From assembly GCA_031472005.1 (NCBI GenBank), contig PZJY01000001.1, positions 186,001-250,000 of the forward strand: a stretch of DNA of 64,000 nt, read 5' to 3'. Source of the stretch: Tetracladium setigerum. Its lineage: Eukaryota; Ascomycota; Leotiomycetes; Helotiales. The first letter of the stretch is position 1; each line of letters opens with the position of its first letter. The translations under genes and the position numbers were made by a program. Of the stretch, positions 45,589 to 57,881 are shown one piece after another. The notes under the pieces are model-generated. The model had not been told where the DNA came from. It was given only the letters and a program-made list of their open reading frames with translations, and searched no databases.

Positions 45589-48500
45589 TTAATAAGCAGC
45601 AGAATCCAAACTCTGCGCCTCACACATCTTCGCATACAACCCCCCCTCCTTCCTGATCAACTCCTCATGCCGACCAACCTCATGCACCCTCCCACCAAAC
45701 ATCACAAAGATACAATCAGCCCTTCGAATAGTTGACAACCTATGAGCCACAGCAACCGTGATTCTCTTCCCCCCAGCATCAGCAGCAGCAGCAGCATTCA
45801 TCCAAGCATCCTGCACCACCCGCTCCGACTCAGTATCAAGCGCACTCGTCGCCTCATCAAGCAACAGCACCTTCGGCTGACGGATCAACGCCCGCGCGAT
45901 CGCGATCCGCTGGCGTTGACCACCTGAAAGCTGAGCTCCGCTCGATCCACAGGGAGTAGCGAGACCTTCTGGGAGGGAAGTGATGAAGTCCCAGATGTTA
46001 GCCGCGCGACAGGCAGTTTCGATCGCCTGGTCATCTTTTTCTTCGCAGACTGATTTGTTGTCGATGTCCATTATTCCCATGGCGATGTTCTCGCGGATGC
46101 TGCCGGGGAAGAGAGTGGGTTCTTGCTGGACGAGGGAGACGGATTGGCGATAGGATCGTGGATCGAGAGAGGCTAGGTTGGTGGTGCCGTCGTTCAGGAT
46201 GATACGGCCGCTGGTGGGATCGTAGAAACGCTCGAGAAGGGAGATGATGGTGGATTTTCCGCAACCGGATGCACCCACGAAGGCGACGAATTGGCCCGGT
46301 TTGATCTTTTTTCAATGGTTATTATATGTTTGAATCATATCGAGAGATTGTTAGGTTAACTCACAGCGAGGGAGACATCTTTGAGTACACGTCTGTTCGG
46401 TGCTTGAGGATATGAAAACTGTACATGATCGAATTCATAGCTTTGGCAGCCTTCGCTCAGAGCAGACGTCTTTTCATCGTCATCTCCAACGATTGATTGC
46501 TCCAGACTGAGCAGCCTGAAGAAATAGTTTGCTGCCGAATTAGCTTTGCTGAAACCTAGTTACAATGATCAGCCTTTTTTTGTTGATCGAGGTACTTCTC
46601 AGTAACAGTCGAGACTTACTGCTAGCAAAGGTAAACATCGTAGCGCAGCTCTGACCCGTGAAATATACACTCATGAAAGAGACAAGGAGCTGGTAGAAAT
46701 CGATTTGACCTTCCGCAATGAGTTTAGAACCCCACCTGTAATTACCACAAAGTCAGCAACAATATATTTCCACGCCGATATCGAAACTCTCTCACTTACC
46801 AGAAACCAAGAGCTAGGACGAAAAACTCAACGGACTGAGTGAAAGCAAAGAAGGCCATCATTGTGAGAAGTGGAAGCTTAGACTCGGCAATCGCCGCATC
46901 AAGCTCATCGGTGTAACGACGGAGCACATCGTTCTCAATTGCCAAAGACGATACAGTTCGAATTGCGGTGATGCTCTCAGAGGCTACAGACACGCTTTTG
47001 AGGAGCTTAGCATCGATATCGGCATCCAGCTTTGTCTCAACCCGGAATCGAATGTATCCACCCAGGATCATTGGCGGGAGACCTGCGAAAACGCCAACGA
47101 GACCTAACTTCCACGAGACAACAATTGAAAGAATGGCGCAGGCAATGATGCTGAAGATGGAGAGTAAGGCCAACGAGAGATTGAAACCCATAAGCTCGAA
47201 AAGTGATTGGGCCGTCGAGTCGACGCGGCTCGTCAATGCGCCAATTGTGTTTTCGGAGCGGTCAAAGAAGCTGAGATCTTGTCGGAGGTAAGCCTCGAAC
47301 ATCTGCTTTCGAATGTCGCAGCCATATGCCTTTTCATGATTGTTCAGCATATCATTCAAGACGATTTCAAGGATTGTGGCTTACCTGTGCGATGAAATTG
47401 CTTGTCCAGCCCATCACCATGTACACGAAGAGAAGGCCAATAGCCATAACGAAAAACATGAGAGCGAAGAAATTGCCGCGGCTCACGTCGACTTCCGGAC
47501 TGAAGACTGTCATTACCTTTCCTAGCAAGACGGCTTGTCCGGGGTAGACACCAGCTGTTGTTGTCAGTAATTCCCAAATCTCAGGGTGGTTTCGAAACCT
47601 ACCTCCGACAAAACTTGACATGATTGACACGATATACCACCACTTGAGATGCGGTGTAATTTTCAATAGCTTCCAAGCTGTGGTCAAGACTCCAGTGTCT
47701 GGCTCTCTACTGTGTTCTTTGTTGTCTGCAAGAGTGCCCGAGTGATTTGTTCCAGCGGTATTGAAACGCGCCAGAGAGTGTGTCTTCTTGGGATTCATGT
47801 CTGTCGTTCCAACCTCTTCGTCATCATCGTTCTGCTTCGATGGTGCAAGATCCTGCGCGTGGACCAACTTAGCGTACACACCGTCGTGAGCAACAAGCTC
47901 TTGGTGCGTTCCTTGCTCAACAATAGTGCCTTGCTTCATGACCACGATATTGTCCGCATTCTGGATAGTCTTCAGCTTGTGCGCAATCACGATCGTAGTG
48001 CGGTTCTTGGAAGCCTCGTCAAGAGCTTTCTGGACTATGCCCTCGGCGTGTGGATCAAGAGCACTGGTAGCCTCGTCGAGAAGAAGAACCTTCGGTTCGG
48101 AAATAATGCTTCTCGCGATTGCAATTCGTTGCTTTTGGCCGCCTGAGAGCAGAGCTCCTCGCTCGCCGATGTTGGTATTATAGCGTAGAGGCAGATTCTC
48201 GATGAAGTCGTGGGCGAATGCTGTTTTGGCTGCGGCAATTACTCTTTGAAGTCGCTCTGCCCGAGAGCTATGCTCCCAAGGTGTGCCGACAAGACCGTTG
48301 CAGATGTTTTCAAAGACTGTCCCATGAAACAACACCGGCTCCTAGAGAGAGAGAAGGGTTAGCATGCTCTGATGATTATGAAGCATCCGAACGGCATATT
48401 GGCCCACCTGTTGCACTAAGCGAATATTTGTCCTCAGCCACTTCAGATTGATTGTGTCTATGGGTTTGCCGTCTAGATGGATGGTTCCGGAAGTTGGGTT

Positions 48501-50022
48501 GTACCATCTCTCTAGCAGTCCAACGATCGTGCTCTTTCCGGAGCCACTTGTTCCCTTGCAATTGTTAGCTCTATGAAGGCGTTGAAACTGAATGAAACAA
48601 TTGTTAAACTAACCACTAATGCAGTGACCTTGCCTGCAGGAACGTGTAGAGAATAATTTTGGAGCACTTTCACATCGGGCCGTGTCGGATAACTAAACGA
48701 AACTTCAGCAAGATCAATAGTGCCTTCAACCTGAAGAGGAATGTTGCCTGCAGTGTCAAAAGGGTTGATCTTTGACTCTCGGTCGATAAGTTTGAAGAAC
48801 TCCAGAGCAGCTGTAGATGCTCTCGTGAAAGTCACCATATTGGGGGCAATTGAGTTCATCATAGCTGCGGCCATCATCAACGAAAACAAAACTCTACTCT
48901 GGATTAGCATCTCTTCATACCAGAGAACCTGCAATACTTACGTGAACACAGTACCGATGTTGTCTACCTCGCCCCGAGCAATGAAGGCGATGCCTTGCCA
49001 GAATGCAAGACCGATACCCGCAAACAAGACAAAAAATTCTCCCGCAAAGAGCAAGCCGTAAAGCAAATTCTTCTTTTGTCCCAAGTTGTACGCCTCCTCC
49101 AGGTAGGTTGCGTGTCGAGCTGCGAGCCTTGGCCCAAGGTGATAAGCGTGAATTGCTCGCATATTATGCAGAGCTGATTCGACAAACGCAGCACCTTGAG
49201 CGTGCACCCTCAATATCTGTGTTTCGATACCAGCGTCAATTCCACCCGCACTACCAACCATCAGGATCAAAGCAGGTATCATAGAGGACAAGATCAGCGT
49301 AAGTTTCCACTGAGTGACGAAAGCGATGATGAAGGCTGCAAAAAAGGTTGCAATAGCTTGAATCATCTGGCCCAACTTCTCGGATGTTCCAGTCTGTATG
49401 AGTTTCCCATTCGAGCTGACCTGCATTGAGATTGAGCCTTCGGTGCCAGCATCGAAAAAGCTGATATCTTGACTGAGGGCGGAGCGGAGGTAAGCGTGTC
49501 GAAGGTTGCGATTGAGTTGTAGAGCGGCGTAGGTCATTGCAGAGGAATAGATGTAAATGAAGACAAAACGAGCAATACCAATATACACAAAATAAAGACT
49601 GCTGACAGTTAGAACCTTCTCACTCGTGTGGCAAGTGTGGCGAGGACGCGGGGACACGAACGACGTTTTTGAGACCACCGACATGAAATCGTCTGGCACT
49701 GCTACACCAGTTGTGTAACCACCCAGAAGTGATATGAAGTCTCCAAGCACGATATTTACCAGTGCCAGTGCTACTCCAGAGCCACAGGCCGCAATTATGG
49801 CAATTGCTTCGAGGAGGTAGATTGTTGGCGAACCATACGCAAAGATTCGCTGAATGAAACTTAGCATCTCTTGATGAAAGGAGGTTGACGTTGCCAGTTT
49901 GTGGTAAGACCTACAAGAAATGCTCCCATAGCTGACTTTTCGTCTGCTTCATCTGTTGCAGCCTCTGCACCTGCCATAATTGCAACATCGGCTGGTGCGT
50001 TCTCTGTGATTGTTGTTGCCAT
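45589..50022 (-). CDS. Full-length ABC-B (MDR/P-glycoprotein type) transporter
   Basis: Ten exons: 49915-50022, 48942-49867, 48896-48614, 48554-48408, 48341-47603, 47554-47385, 47329-46800, 46735-46620, 46555-46365 and 46305-45589. They give 1308 residues with every phase matching and no break. The layout is TMD1-NBD1-TMD2-NBD2. NBD1 has Walker A GTSGSGKST (from residue 440), Q-loop LVQQEPVLF, signature LLSGGQKQR and Walker B VLLLDEATSALD with the H-loop IAHKL. NBD2 has GASGCGKST (about 1080), LVQQEPTLF, LSGGQRQR, VLLLDEATSALD and VAHRL. Both sites look competent. The N-terminus is a short 36-residue exon. Such pumps export drugs, toxins or, in the Ste6 branch, farnesylated pheromone; the substrate cannot be told from sequence. 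The next gene, divergent, is a Zn2Cys6 regulator that might control it. Confidence 0.92.
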
Positions 50023-50726
50023 CTTTTTAGGGAAGTAGAAGAAGAGAGAGAAACGAAATGAGGCCAGTAAGGAGAGAAAAGGCCGAATTCAAATTATTAA
50101 TAAATTGAAGATCCTGGAAGACGCTCAACGTAAGAAAGTTGAGGTTTGTGACGTTGTTGATGGAGGTTTGTCCTGGTCGACGACAGTGCGCTTGTCTAAA
50201 TAGTTTCTCAAGAGTCAAGGCCACCCCATTGCACTTGCATAGAGAAAAGGAAATTTCGTCAATTCATTTCGGCAGTGAGTCAACTCACCTTGAAACTAGC
50301 AATTCGGCATCAATTAGTACCTCAAATGTCGGTATCTCGGTGCGAGCGAGGTCCCATTAATCGATGTAATACATCTTGCTCTCGCTTGAACATACCAAGA
50401 AAGCGCCAAGACCACGGCTCGCTTTAGCGCAAGTGAGGGCTTCAAAACATCGCTTCCTCGGATCGACCGAGTGTCCGTAGTTCTTTTCTGACGACTGAAC
50501 CTATTCAGACTCTGACATCGAGGATTTGTTTGTTTTCTCCTTTTCGCAATTTCTTCTTGGAACTATCAACGAGTCATCGCCGAGTTTTAGACACCGAGAG
50601 TCCTTAAGATCGCGACGACTTTTGAACGAGGGGCCGCCCGCTTTGTTCCCGGAGAAGTCTTCATGAGATAATTTCATTCCGTACACTTGAAGTATTCATA
50701 AATCCGTCTGTGGTGAATAGGTCAAG
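50023..50726. promoter_or_regulatory. Divergent promoter region, ABC transporter / Zn2Cys6 regulator
   Basis: Seven hundred bases between two divergent starts. CGAGCG/GCGAGC-type and CGG/CCG elements occur (e.g. around 50340-50440), but no pair with clear Zn2Cys6 spacing was confirmed by eye. Confidence 0.4.
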
Positions 50727-53413
50727 ATGTTATCAACCAATAATAGCCCCCAGGTAGACCAGGGTATGCGGATGCAAAGTGACGAAAGTTGCGATGAGCA
50801 GCCAGATGATCAGGAGGATGCGAACACTGATATCCCGTCAACAATCAATCCTAATATCTCCGTCAGTTGGCACAAGTCCCAGTCCCTTTACGAAATTGGG
50901 TGTTGAGTTGAGAACTGATTTCCACTCGTATAACAGTGTCAGCAATGCAGGATTCGCAAAGTAAGTTGCTCTCTATCATTGTAACAATACCCCTATATGA
51001 ATTCTGAACTGATGGTCACAGGTCAAATGCGATCGTAAAATTCCATGTACACAATGCGTTCGCAAGAACATCGACTGCTTGTACCCCAGTGGATTCAAAC
51101 CAAGACAAAAACGACAGAGAGTCCTAGTCTCAACAAATTAGTATGACCTACCTATTTCTCGCAACTCAAATAAAAGCACTGACTGTTCAACAGCGAGCAC
51201 AAAATCGATGATATGTCAAGAAAACTTGATAACTTGTGCCAGATATTTGAGACTCGCCAGTCTCCTGTTAACGAGAATACACAATGGCAGCAGCAGTCGT
51301 CCTGTTCAAGCACATTTATGACCCCAGAAACAGCCCCGCCTTCAGTGGGAGCCGAAGACGCCGTCAAATCAGATTTGAACGACGAGCCTACCTTGGCGGC
51401 ACAAGCTGCTTTCGCTACCGACTATGCAAACAGAGTCTTGAACCATGGCATCATCTCGCAGGAGATGCGTCGAGGTCTGCAGAAATTATGCCAGATGCTG
51501 CAGGACGATGATGTTCTTGCGTCTTCCAGTAAATCTCCTGCGGCAAGCGCTCCACTTCTAGAGAAGAATGCATCTACAAGAGAAATTCAGTTGCCTCCAA
51601 TGGAGCTCGCAATGTCTTGCATTCAGAAACTCCGCTGTACGTTTAATAAAAGGAGATCGACCCTGACAGAAGTCTACTTACTGAAAATTAGATTCCAAGT
51701 CTATGATGTTTTACTGGGCGTGGGATATTGACACGGTAGGGCAGCTTCTCGAGTATGTCACAACGGTATACACTTCAAAACCGTCAACGGCTGAACTGGT
51801 GATTGTGTGCTCCACCCTATCACGTCTATTCTATGAATGCATCCGTGAAGAATCCAGTGCATCACGTCGCGATCAATTGAAGGCTGAAGCTAGTCATTGC
51901 GAAGAAAACCTGGTTTTAATCACTTCGAGATTGCCATTCAATCTAGCCACAACCTTTGATAATATTCTTGCCCTCTACTATATTGTAAGTCTGTATCAAT
52001 GTACGGGCCATTAACTACATCAAAATCAACGTGCTAATTCCCATCTAGACAATTTACATGATATCCCAATGCAAACCTCTAGCAGCCTGGAGATACATCT
52101 CAGCTTCGATCCAAATGTGTCAGACACTCGGCTACTTTCGTGAGCGTGCACTCGTTCCTGAAAGCGCGCAGCAGTCACGCCGACGACAGCGCTTGGCCTG
52201 GATGATTATCATTCTTGACAAAACCCTCTCTCTCAGACTTACACGACCATCTACCATACGAGACATCGACATCATGCTCCCTCAACCATCCGAAGTCTCC
52301 CAAGACGACGTGTCTGCCTTCAGCTTCCTGTCCATTCTCTCCAAATGGGTCGATGTGGCTTTCATTCAAGGCCATATTTACGATGATCTGTTTAGTCCAG
52401 CGGCACTATCTCAACCGGAAGAGAGCAGAGCGACGCGCGCAAGAGTACTTGCAGCAAATCTGCGAAGGGTGTTTGGAACCATGGGCAGTGCAGAGACTCA
52501 GGTCATGGAATTGAGGCGACGAACTATTGGTGACGTGATGCATGAGCTCTTTCTTCGGGCCGATCGAATTAATCATTTAGTTACACTGACATTGGCTTAC
52601 CGCGCCATTCCAGGAGCGCCGTATTCGAATTCAGTATTCAGTGAAGAGTGCGTGACAACAGCAGCCGAGGCGTTGAGCGAACATAAAAATTGTCTTGATA
52701 CTTTGAAAAGCGTGGATGGAGAAGTTTTAGAAATGTACATCCAGTGGTAAGTGCAGACCTTCACGGTCCGGTTTTATGATTTACAACTCCAGAAATCCAT
52801 AGAGATTGCAGCTCATAAATTACCTACTCACGCAAGATCTAGGGCAATCCTCCAATCGCCATTCATCCCATTCATCGTCATTTTCTGCCGCACCCTCGAG
52901 ACGTGCGACTCATCATACCTCAAGATCCTTTCCTCTCTCGTCGAAACTCTCGACCTCTTACCTGCCGCTGAACTTCCCAAGCCGTACAAAGCTCAAATAA
53001 TGGTCTTCAAAGCCATGTACGAAGTCGCTTGCGAATATATCAACTCAAAGTCAAAGCAAGACTCACAAACACTAGTCAACAATCATCACAAGATAATGCC
53101 AGAGACAGAACCGGCTGAGGCTCCCATTGATAATATCCACTTGGTAGATATGAATCATTGTTCGGTGCAACAAAGTTCAACTGCGTACCACGACGGCGTT
53201 ATGCAGGACATGCAGCAGAGGAGCAATGGTCAAATTCTAACCTCGACGGATGATGCGCTGTCAGTGTCAGCATTCTATGCTGCTCATTACGCTCCTCCTC
53301 ATATCAACAACGCCCAGTCATCATCTCCTCAGACCATCGATGCAGGAATGGAGTTGGGAGTCTGGATGGATCAGAATCAGACAATCTTCAGTATGCTTGA
53401 AGATACATACTGA
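50727..53413 (+). CDS. Zn2Cys6 transcription factor with fungal MHR domain
   Basis: Seven exons: 50727-50861, 50937-50960, 51022-51140, 51194-51636, 51692-51984, 52049-52746 and 52843-53413, giving 760 residues, all in phase. The binuclear cluster lies at residues 46-72 and is split: a 24-base microexon encodes exactly CQQCRIRK, and the next exon continues VKCDRKIPCTQCVRKNIDC, giving the spacing C-x2-C-x6-C-x5-C-x2-C-x6-C. A coiled-coil-like linker follows (HKIDDMSRKLDNLCQIF). The middle homology region includes AWRYISASIQMCQTLGYFRE, RQRLAWMIIILDKTLSLRL, DIDIMLPQPSEV and later FIPFIVIFCRTLE. It is a nuclear DNA-binding regulator; targets are unknown. Its divergence from the ABC transporter makes that gene a candidate target. 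Confidence 0.9.
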
Positions 53414-55590
53414 GCGTATGTATCGTTTGAGGTGTGAGTTGAGCAGTCAACTTCAGCTACCAGAACAGAAAACACCCAGATCGAGAGTCGAACCCACGCA
53501 AAAATCGAAGAATATCAATATTAAAAAAGGTTTACCAGAGATCTATCTTCACGTGTTGTTACAAGAGCGAAACTTCCAACCAGATGAGGCAGCGAAATAT
53601 CCTCAATGTCCGAAGAAGAAAAAGGACGCAAAAACTGTTCGAAGGTTAGCACCAAGGGCAATGATGCACATATTTGAATATCAGTAGTACTAAACATCTG
53701 TAAATAAAACTCCAAGACTTCTTGCTCAACTGCTCGATGGTAATCACTCGCACCAATTAATGTTTTTAATTTTTCACCGATTTTATTGCTACACACCACC
53801 TACTGTATGAGTATCGGAAGTTACCTATATAAATCCGTCCACCTGCTTGGCCCACCCGAGTGAGCGAGCGAGCGATCTCGCTCTAGCATCTATATCTGCA
53901 TTGTGAAATTTTCGGGACAGGATCTAATAATAGAGATAATTATTGGGAGCGCCGGCTACCACTCACTCCCTCACTACCTTCCTTACCTTACCTACTGTAG
54001 AGAATCGAGAATCGGGAATCACGATAGGTCCAGATCTTCAGGTCTCAGAGAAAAAAAGGGTAGGGTAGGGATGAAAGGTGAAAGAGTGAGACCGAATATT
54101 GGTTGGCGGAAAGTACCTCCGTAGTACGGAACTGAAGTGGCTTGAAGAAAAACAGGCGATTCTTGCATTATATTATGCGAGGGCTGGCAAAGACCAGAGT
54201 TTGGAAGGAAGGCCGAGACAGGTGCGATGTTGTAATTGGCTGGCGCATACCCAAAGAATACCTACGAAGGTACGATGATAATCATGATCGATTGATTGTT
54301 TTTTTCTTTTTCGGTGATTGAAGGTTGTTGGGAGGGGCGTTCTTCAGCAGACTACAAACGGTAACAGCGACAGCAGTTCATGTAGGGTCGCCTGGGTACG
54401 GTACCTAGGTAGGTTCCCATGTGGAAAACTTGGAAAAGAAGGGCATCCGGATCTCATCTTACATCTCAGGTTACATCTCATCTTACATCTCGCTTTTCAT
54501 CCTTGTTTGTGCTACAGTACCTAGATCTAGATCGATCGTTTACGCACATCGCTTGATTCGATTCGAAAATTGCTGCTTTTGAAAATTTTTGCTTTGCTGC
54601 AAAAGACCGAATTCAGAACGTTCAAATTTGCCCTGTCGCAGTGTAATGTCGCGGGATATGAAAGTCTCCAGCATCCTATCCATCCCCGGAAGATCTATCT
54701 ATAGCATCTTTTTATCAAAGAATAATACGGAGTACGGAGGTACAAGAACTGAGATGCAAAAAAAAGTGCCGAAGGATTTGCAACCCGCCGCCAGCTACGG
54801 CTACGGAGTACGAGGAGAGAAGCTACCACAGTTGGAAAGACATCCGAACGAGAGAGAGAGAAAAAAGACGCAATTCATAGGACAGACAGACAGGCTGACG
54901 TTTTGACTTTAAGAAATGGCCTCAACTTTCCCGTACTCCGTAGATCCCTCTGATCCCCTCTCTCCAGTCTCCAATAACAATTTCCATTCCCCCTCATCTC
55001 CACTAACTCGGGCCATCTCAACGGCGGTGACAGATAACGGCCTTGCGTTGGAAACCAAGGCGCCATCCCCATGCCCATGCTCATGCCATGCCCATGAATG
55101 TAGAGAAAATCCCCGACTTGTTCGCTTCTGAATATTGTCAAAGCGCAAGCATACAGTTCGTCCAATCGTGGGGACTGTACAGAGGTTACAGTACAAAACG
55201 TTGTACCCCGTTAACCACTAACCACTAACCATGGAAGTAGGTCGGATCGATGAAGTAGGTTGTTGCCGCCATAAGACTTTTTACCCGCGCAGCAATCCAT
55301 CTTTACTTACCCATTTGGAAGCATTTCCGTCCCTGCGAGCGTGACGGGTCCCCACTATAAATAATGCCAAGCTGTACGTACTCCCATGCTGCCCGTTCCG
55401 TTCGTTTGAACGTGATTGACCCCTCCTCCTCCCATTCCGATCGATGGAAAGATTTTGCAACAACTGGAACACAAAAAGCTCTTTTCAATTTTCACCTACC
55501 TCCCTAGTGGATGGGATATAGATACAAAAAGCAAAAGTGTTTGGTTTGCAGTGTTTTTGCAGTCTTTGTTTGCACACGAATTCGATAATA
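53414..55590. other. Intergenic, no supported gene
   Basis: 2.2 kb with low-complexity stretches. A short repeat of (T)TACATCTCA(T/G) units lies at about 54456-54495. A 71-codon ORF at 54916-55131 is Ser/Pro-rich and unsupported. The final part is the promoter of the ZZ gene. Confidence 0.5.
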
Positions 55591-56700
55591 ATGCCGGCCT
55601 ATGTGTGCGATGGATGCTGGGATGATATTCCTGTGTTGAAGGCCAGGATCCATTGCTTGGAGTGTGAGGATTTTGATCTTTGCGCAAATTGTTTTGTCGT
55701 GAAGAGATTTAACAAGACGCATACTGAAAAGCATAGGACATTTCTGGAAGAGAGGAGCGGGTTAATGCCGAGGGTAGAGGGAGATGGCCCTTCCTCTACT
55801 ACGAGTCCAGCATCAATGTTGGTTCCCACACCCTCCAGTTCTGCATCGCCGGCGCAGGTCGTCATTCAAGCGCCAGCCTATTCGCCCGTTCGACTGCCAG
55901 CTCAAATTCCCAACCAAAGTTCGGCTCAGAGCCCAAACCATTTTTCGGTGCCTGCCATCGAGAAAACACAAATGATACGGCCACCACTACTGCCTGTGAT
56001 CGATGTACCGGCTGAATTGGGGAGTGGCAGCCATTATTCGAGGGAACACAGCCAACTCAAATGATGGCTGATCTCCTCACAGCGATTTTCATATGTCTGG
56101 ACACTACTGGAACTAGACTTCTAGCCCCCGAGCAATACTCATCGTTTCTTGAAGTACAAGGGTACTCGCTGGAAGAGGATGTTTGTGAGTGCTCTCTTTG
56201 AAAACCAGTTCAGCATGACTGACAAAGGAAAAGGGAAGCGAAATATTAAACCTCGATACGGATACAATACTGAAGATATAGCGGATTTTGAGCTCCGCAC
56301 TGCCTACGAGAACTTTTCGATAGACCATATCTTGCATAACAGGAATACAACACAGAACACCACTCAGCCCTTTCAACCACAACTTTCACCCGTTTCGGGA
56401 GGAATGATGCCAATGTTGACGCTGAGGGGGTTTATCGATATCACGACTGTTGAGACGCTCGGTGAGCCGACAGTTGGATGGCAGAGGTTGAATCTGGCGA
56501 AACAATTCTACGAAGTCTGGCCTGAGTGGGGTCACATCCCGAGACGGACGGTTCCCGATCATCCTCCACAGGAGTTGCTCGATAGGGTTGCCGCGATTAG
56601 TGTCTATGCACAGCGACAAGCGCTGGAAAGGCAGGAGGCGAGAAGGGCCCAGGCGTGGAATGCTCAGATGGTGCAGGATCCTTCGAGGGGAGGATATTGA
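55591..56700 (+). CDS. ZZ-type zinc finger protein with DUF7514-like domain (one frame break)
   Basis: Exon 1 is 55591-56184 and exon 2 is 56234-56700. The 49-base intron (GTGAGT, TGACTGAC branch, AAAAG) joins T and GG into the Trp of EEDVWKRN. The product is about 353 residues. A ZZ finger occupies residues 1-50 (YVCDGCWDDI, RIHCLECEDFDLCANCF) with two later His (THTEKH), enough to bind two Zn2+. After a Pro/Ser linker comes a block WQPLFEGTQPTQMMADLLTA, LLAPEQYSSFLEVQGYSLEED, then LTLRGFIDITTVETL, and WQRLNLAKQFYEVWPEWGHIP near the end. I recall this arrangement from other fungal ZZ/EF-hand-like proteins of unknown role. The frame breaks in the GGGG at 56019-56022; one extra G gives ELGEWQPLF. 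Confidence 0.72.
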
Positions 56701-57383
56701 TAGATATTGAACGTCGAGGTGTTGGAGAGAACTTGCAAGGTTGGACCAATGGTTGGAACGGGTACTCGGCGATGAACGAGCTACGATATACCACATAGAA
56801 AGAAATGAGCAGTCGAAGCAGGTAGCTGGCCTGGCCAGGCGAGACAGTCAGAATTATACCCGAACCTTTGGAAAGAGTCATCCAGTAATCCACTTGTGGT
56901 CATTTGATTCCATGATGCAAGGAAGGACGAGTCACCGCCCTCCTTTTGGCAACAATTGGTTGTCGTTGAGGTTGTTTTTCAATCTGAGGGATGATCATCC
57001 CTTGCTCGTCTCGGGAGATGCAGGACGTGCGATGAGCAGACCGAGAATCTCCAACCCAACGCCAACCATTCAATGATGGTAGGAGATAGGCTGACGCAAT
57101 GACTTTCAAAGGTGAGAGAGGAACCAAAACTCAGAAGTGAAGGAGTCACCATAGAGACGAGGTCAAAAAAAGATTCATCTTCTACCAGTAGTTGACTAAT
57201 ATCCTCACGTGATGATTGCAAACTCCCAGCCTGGACTTAGTGGCTTGGCCGCCAAGCAGGCAGGATATTTAAAGGATCTGTCGCTCCTCAGCTCCGTCTT
57301 CCTTTTCCTTTTTTTCTTCATCTTAGGTACGTTTGCCCTCCCGACCCCCAAGCTTGGAAGCACATGCTAACGTCTCTCAGTGC
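56701..57383. other. Intergenic region with promoter and leader intron of the next small gene
   Basis: An ATATTTAAA element at 57265-57273 is followed by a pyrimidine-rich start-site region (57295-57326) and a likely leader intron at 57327-57380 (GTACGT, GCTAACG branch, TCTCAG). Nothing else seen before that. Confidence 0.5.
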
Positions 57384-57671
57384 ATGGGTTTTACGCATAT
57401 CAGTGAGGATTCGTCCGAGATTGCGTTTTTGCTAGTTGAAAACTACTTTAAGACCGCTCCTAGTGGTCTCCGGACTGCTAGGGAATCTTTGGAACACAAT
57501 CACCTCTTCGGAGTTCATTTTTTCATTGCGGGCGGTCCTTTGGACTGGCGTGAAGAAGAAGAAACAACAGAGATGAGGGTGAGAAGACCGAAGGCTCTTG
57601 CAAGGGAAACATGTAGGCAGCTGTATGCAAATGTGGCATATCCCCTTGTTAGGTCAAGGATGAATGAATGA
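57384..57671 (+). CDS. Small hypothetical protein (95 residues) with 5' leader intron
   Basis: The ATG at 57384 lies three bases after a good splice acceptor; a TATA-like element and CT-rich tract sit at sensible distances upstream, so this reads as a real transcription unit. The product starts MGFTHISEDSSEIAFLLVEN, continues with LEHNHLFGVHFFIAGGPLDW and ends with a basic segment (RVRRPKALARETCRQ). No signal peptide, no domain recognised. The ORF alone would be weak evidence. Confidence 0.45.
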   Translation: MGFTHISEDSSEIAFLLVENYFKTAPSGLRTARESLEHNHLFGVHFFIAGGPLDWREEEETTEMRVRRPKALARETCRQLYANVAYPLVRSRMNE

Positions 57672-57881
57672 ATGGCCTGGATAATTTGGTAGAACTTGGT
57701 ATTGCATCCTACTCTACTGCACGGCGTCGACAAGACACTTTCTTAATATCATGATGATGACACGCGCCAGATCTGCCAATGTAGATGATCGCAAATCTGC
57801 ACCTAACCAAAACCCCACCCTCCTCCATCTGACAACTGCTGTTACGAACGCACTACTTGTACTTATAATCCCATCGTCAAC

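Noticed and set aside
54916..55131. 71-codon ORF as a small gene
   Set aside because: Ser/Pro-rich translation without splice, promoter or motif support. It ends in CCCATG-type simple sequence.
56185..56208. A 24-base GT...AG intron in the ZZ gene
   Set aside because: Too short. The acceptor at 56233 gives a normal 49-base intron and restores EEDVWKRN.
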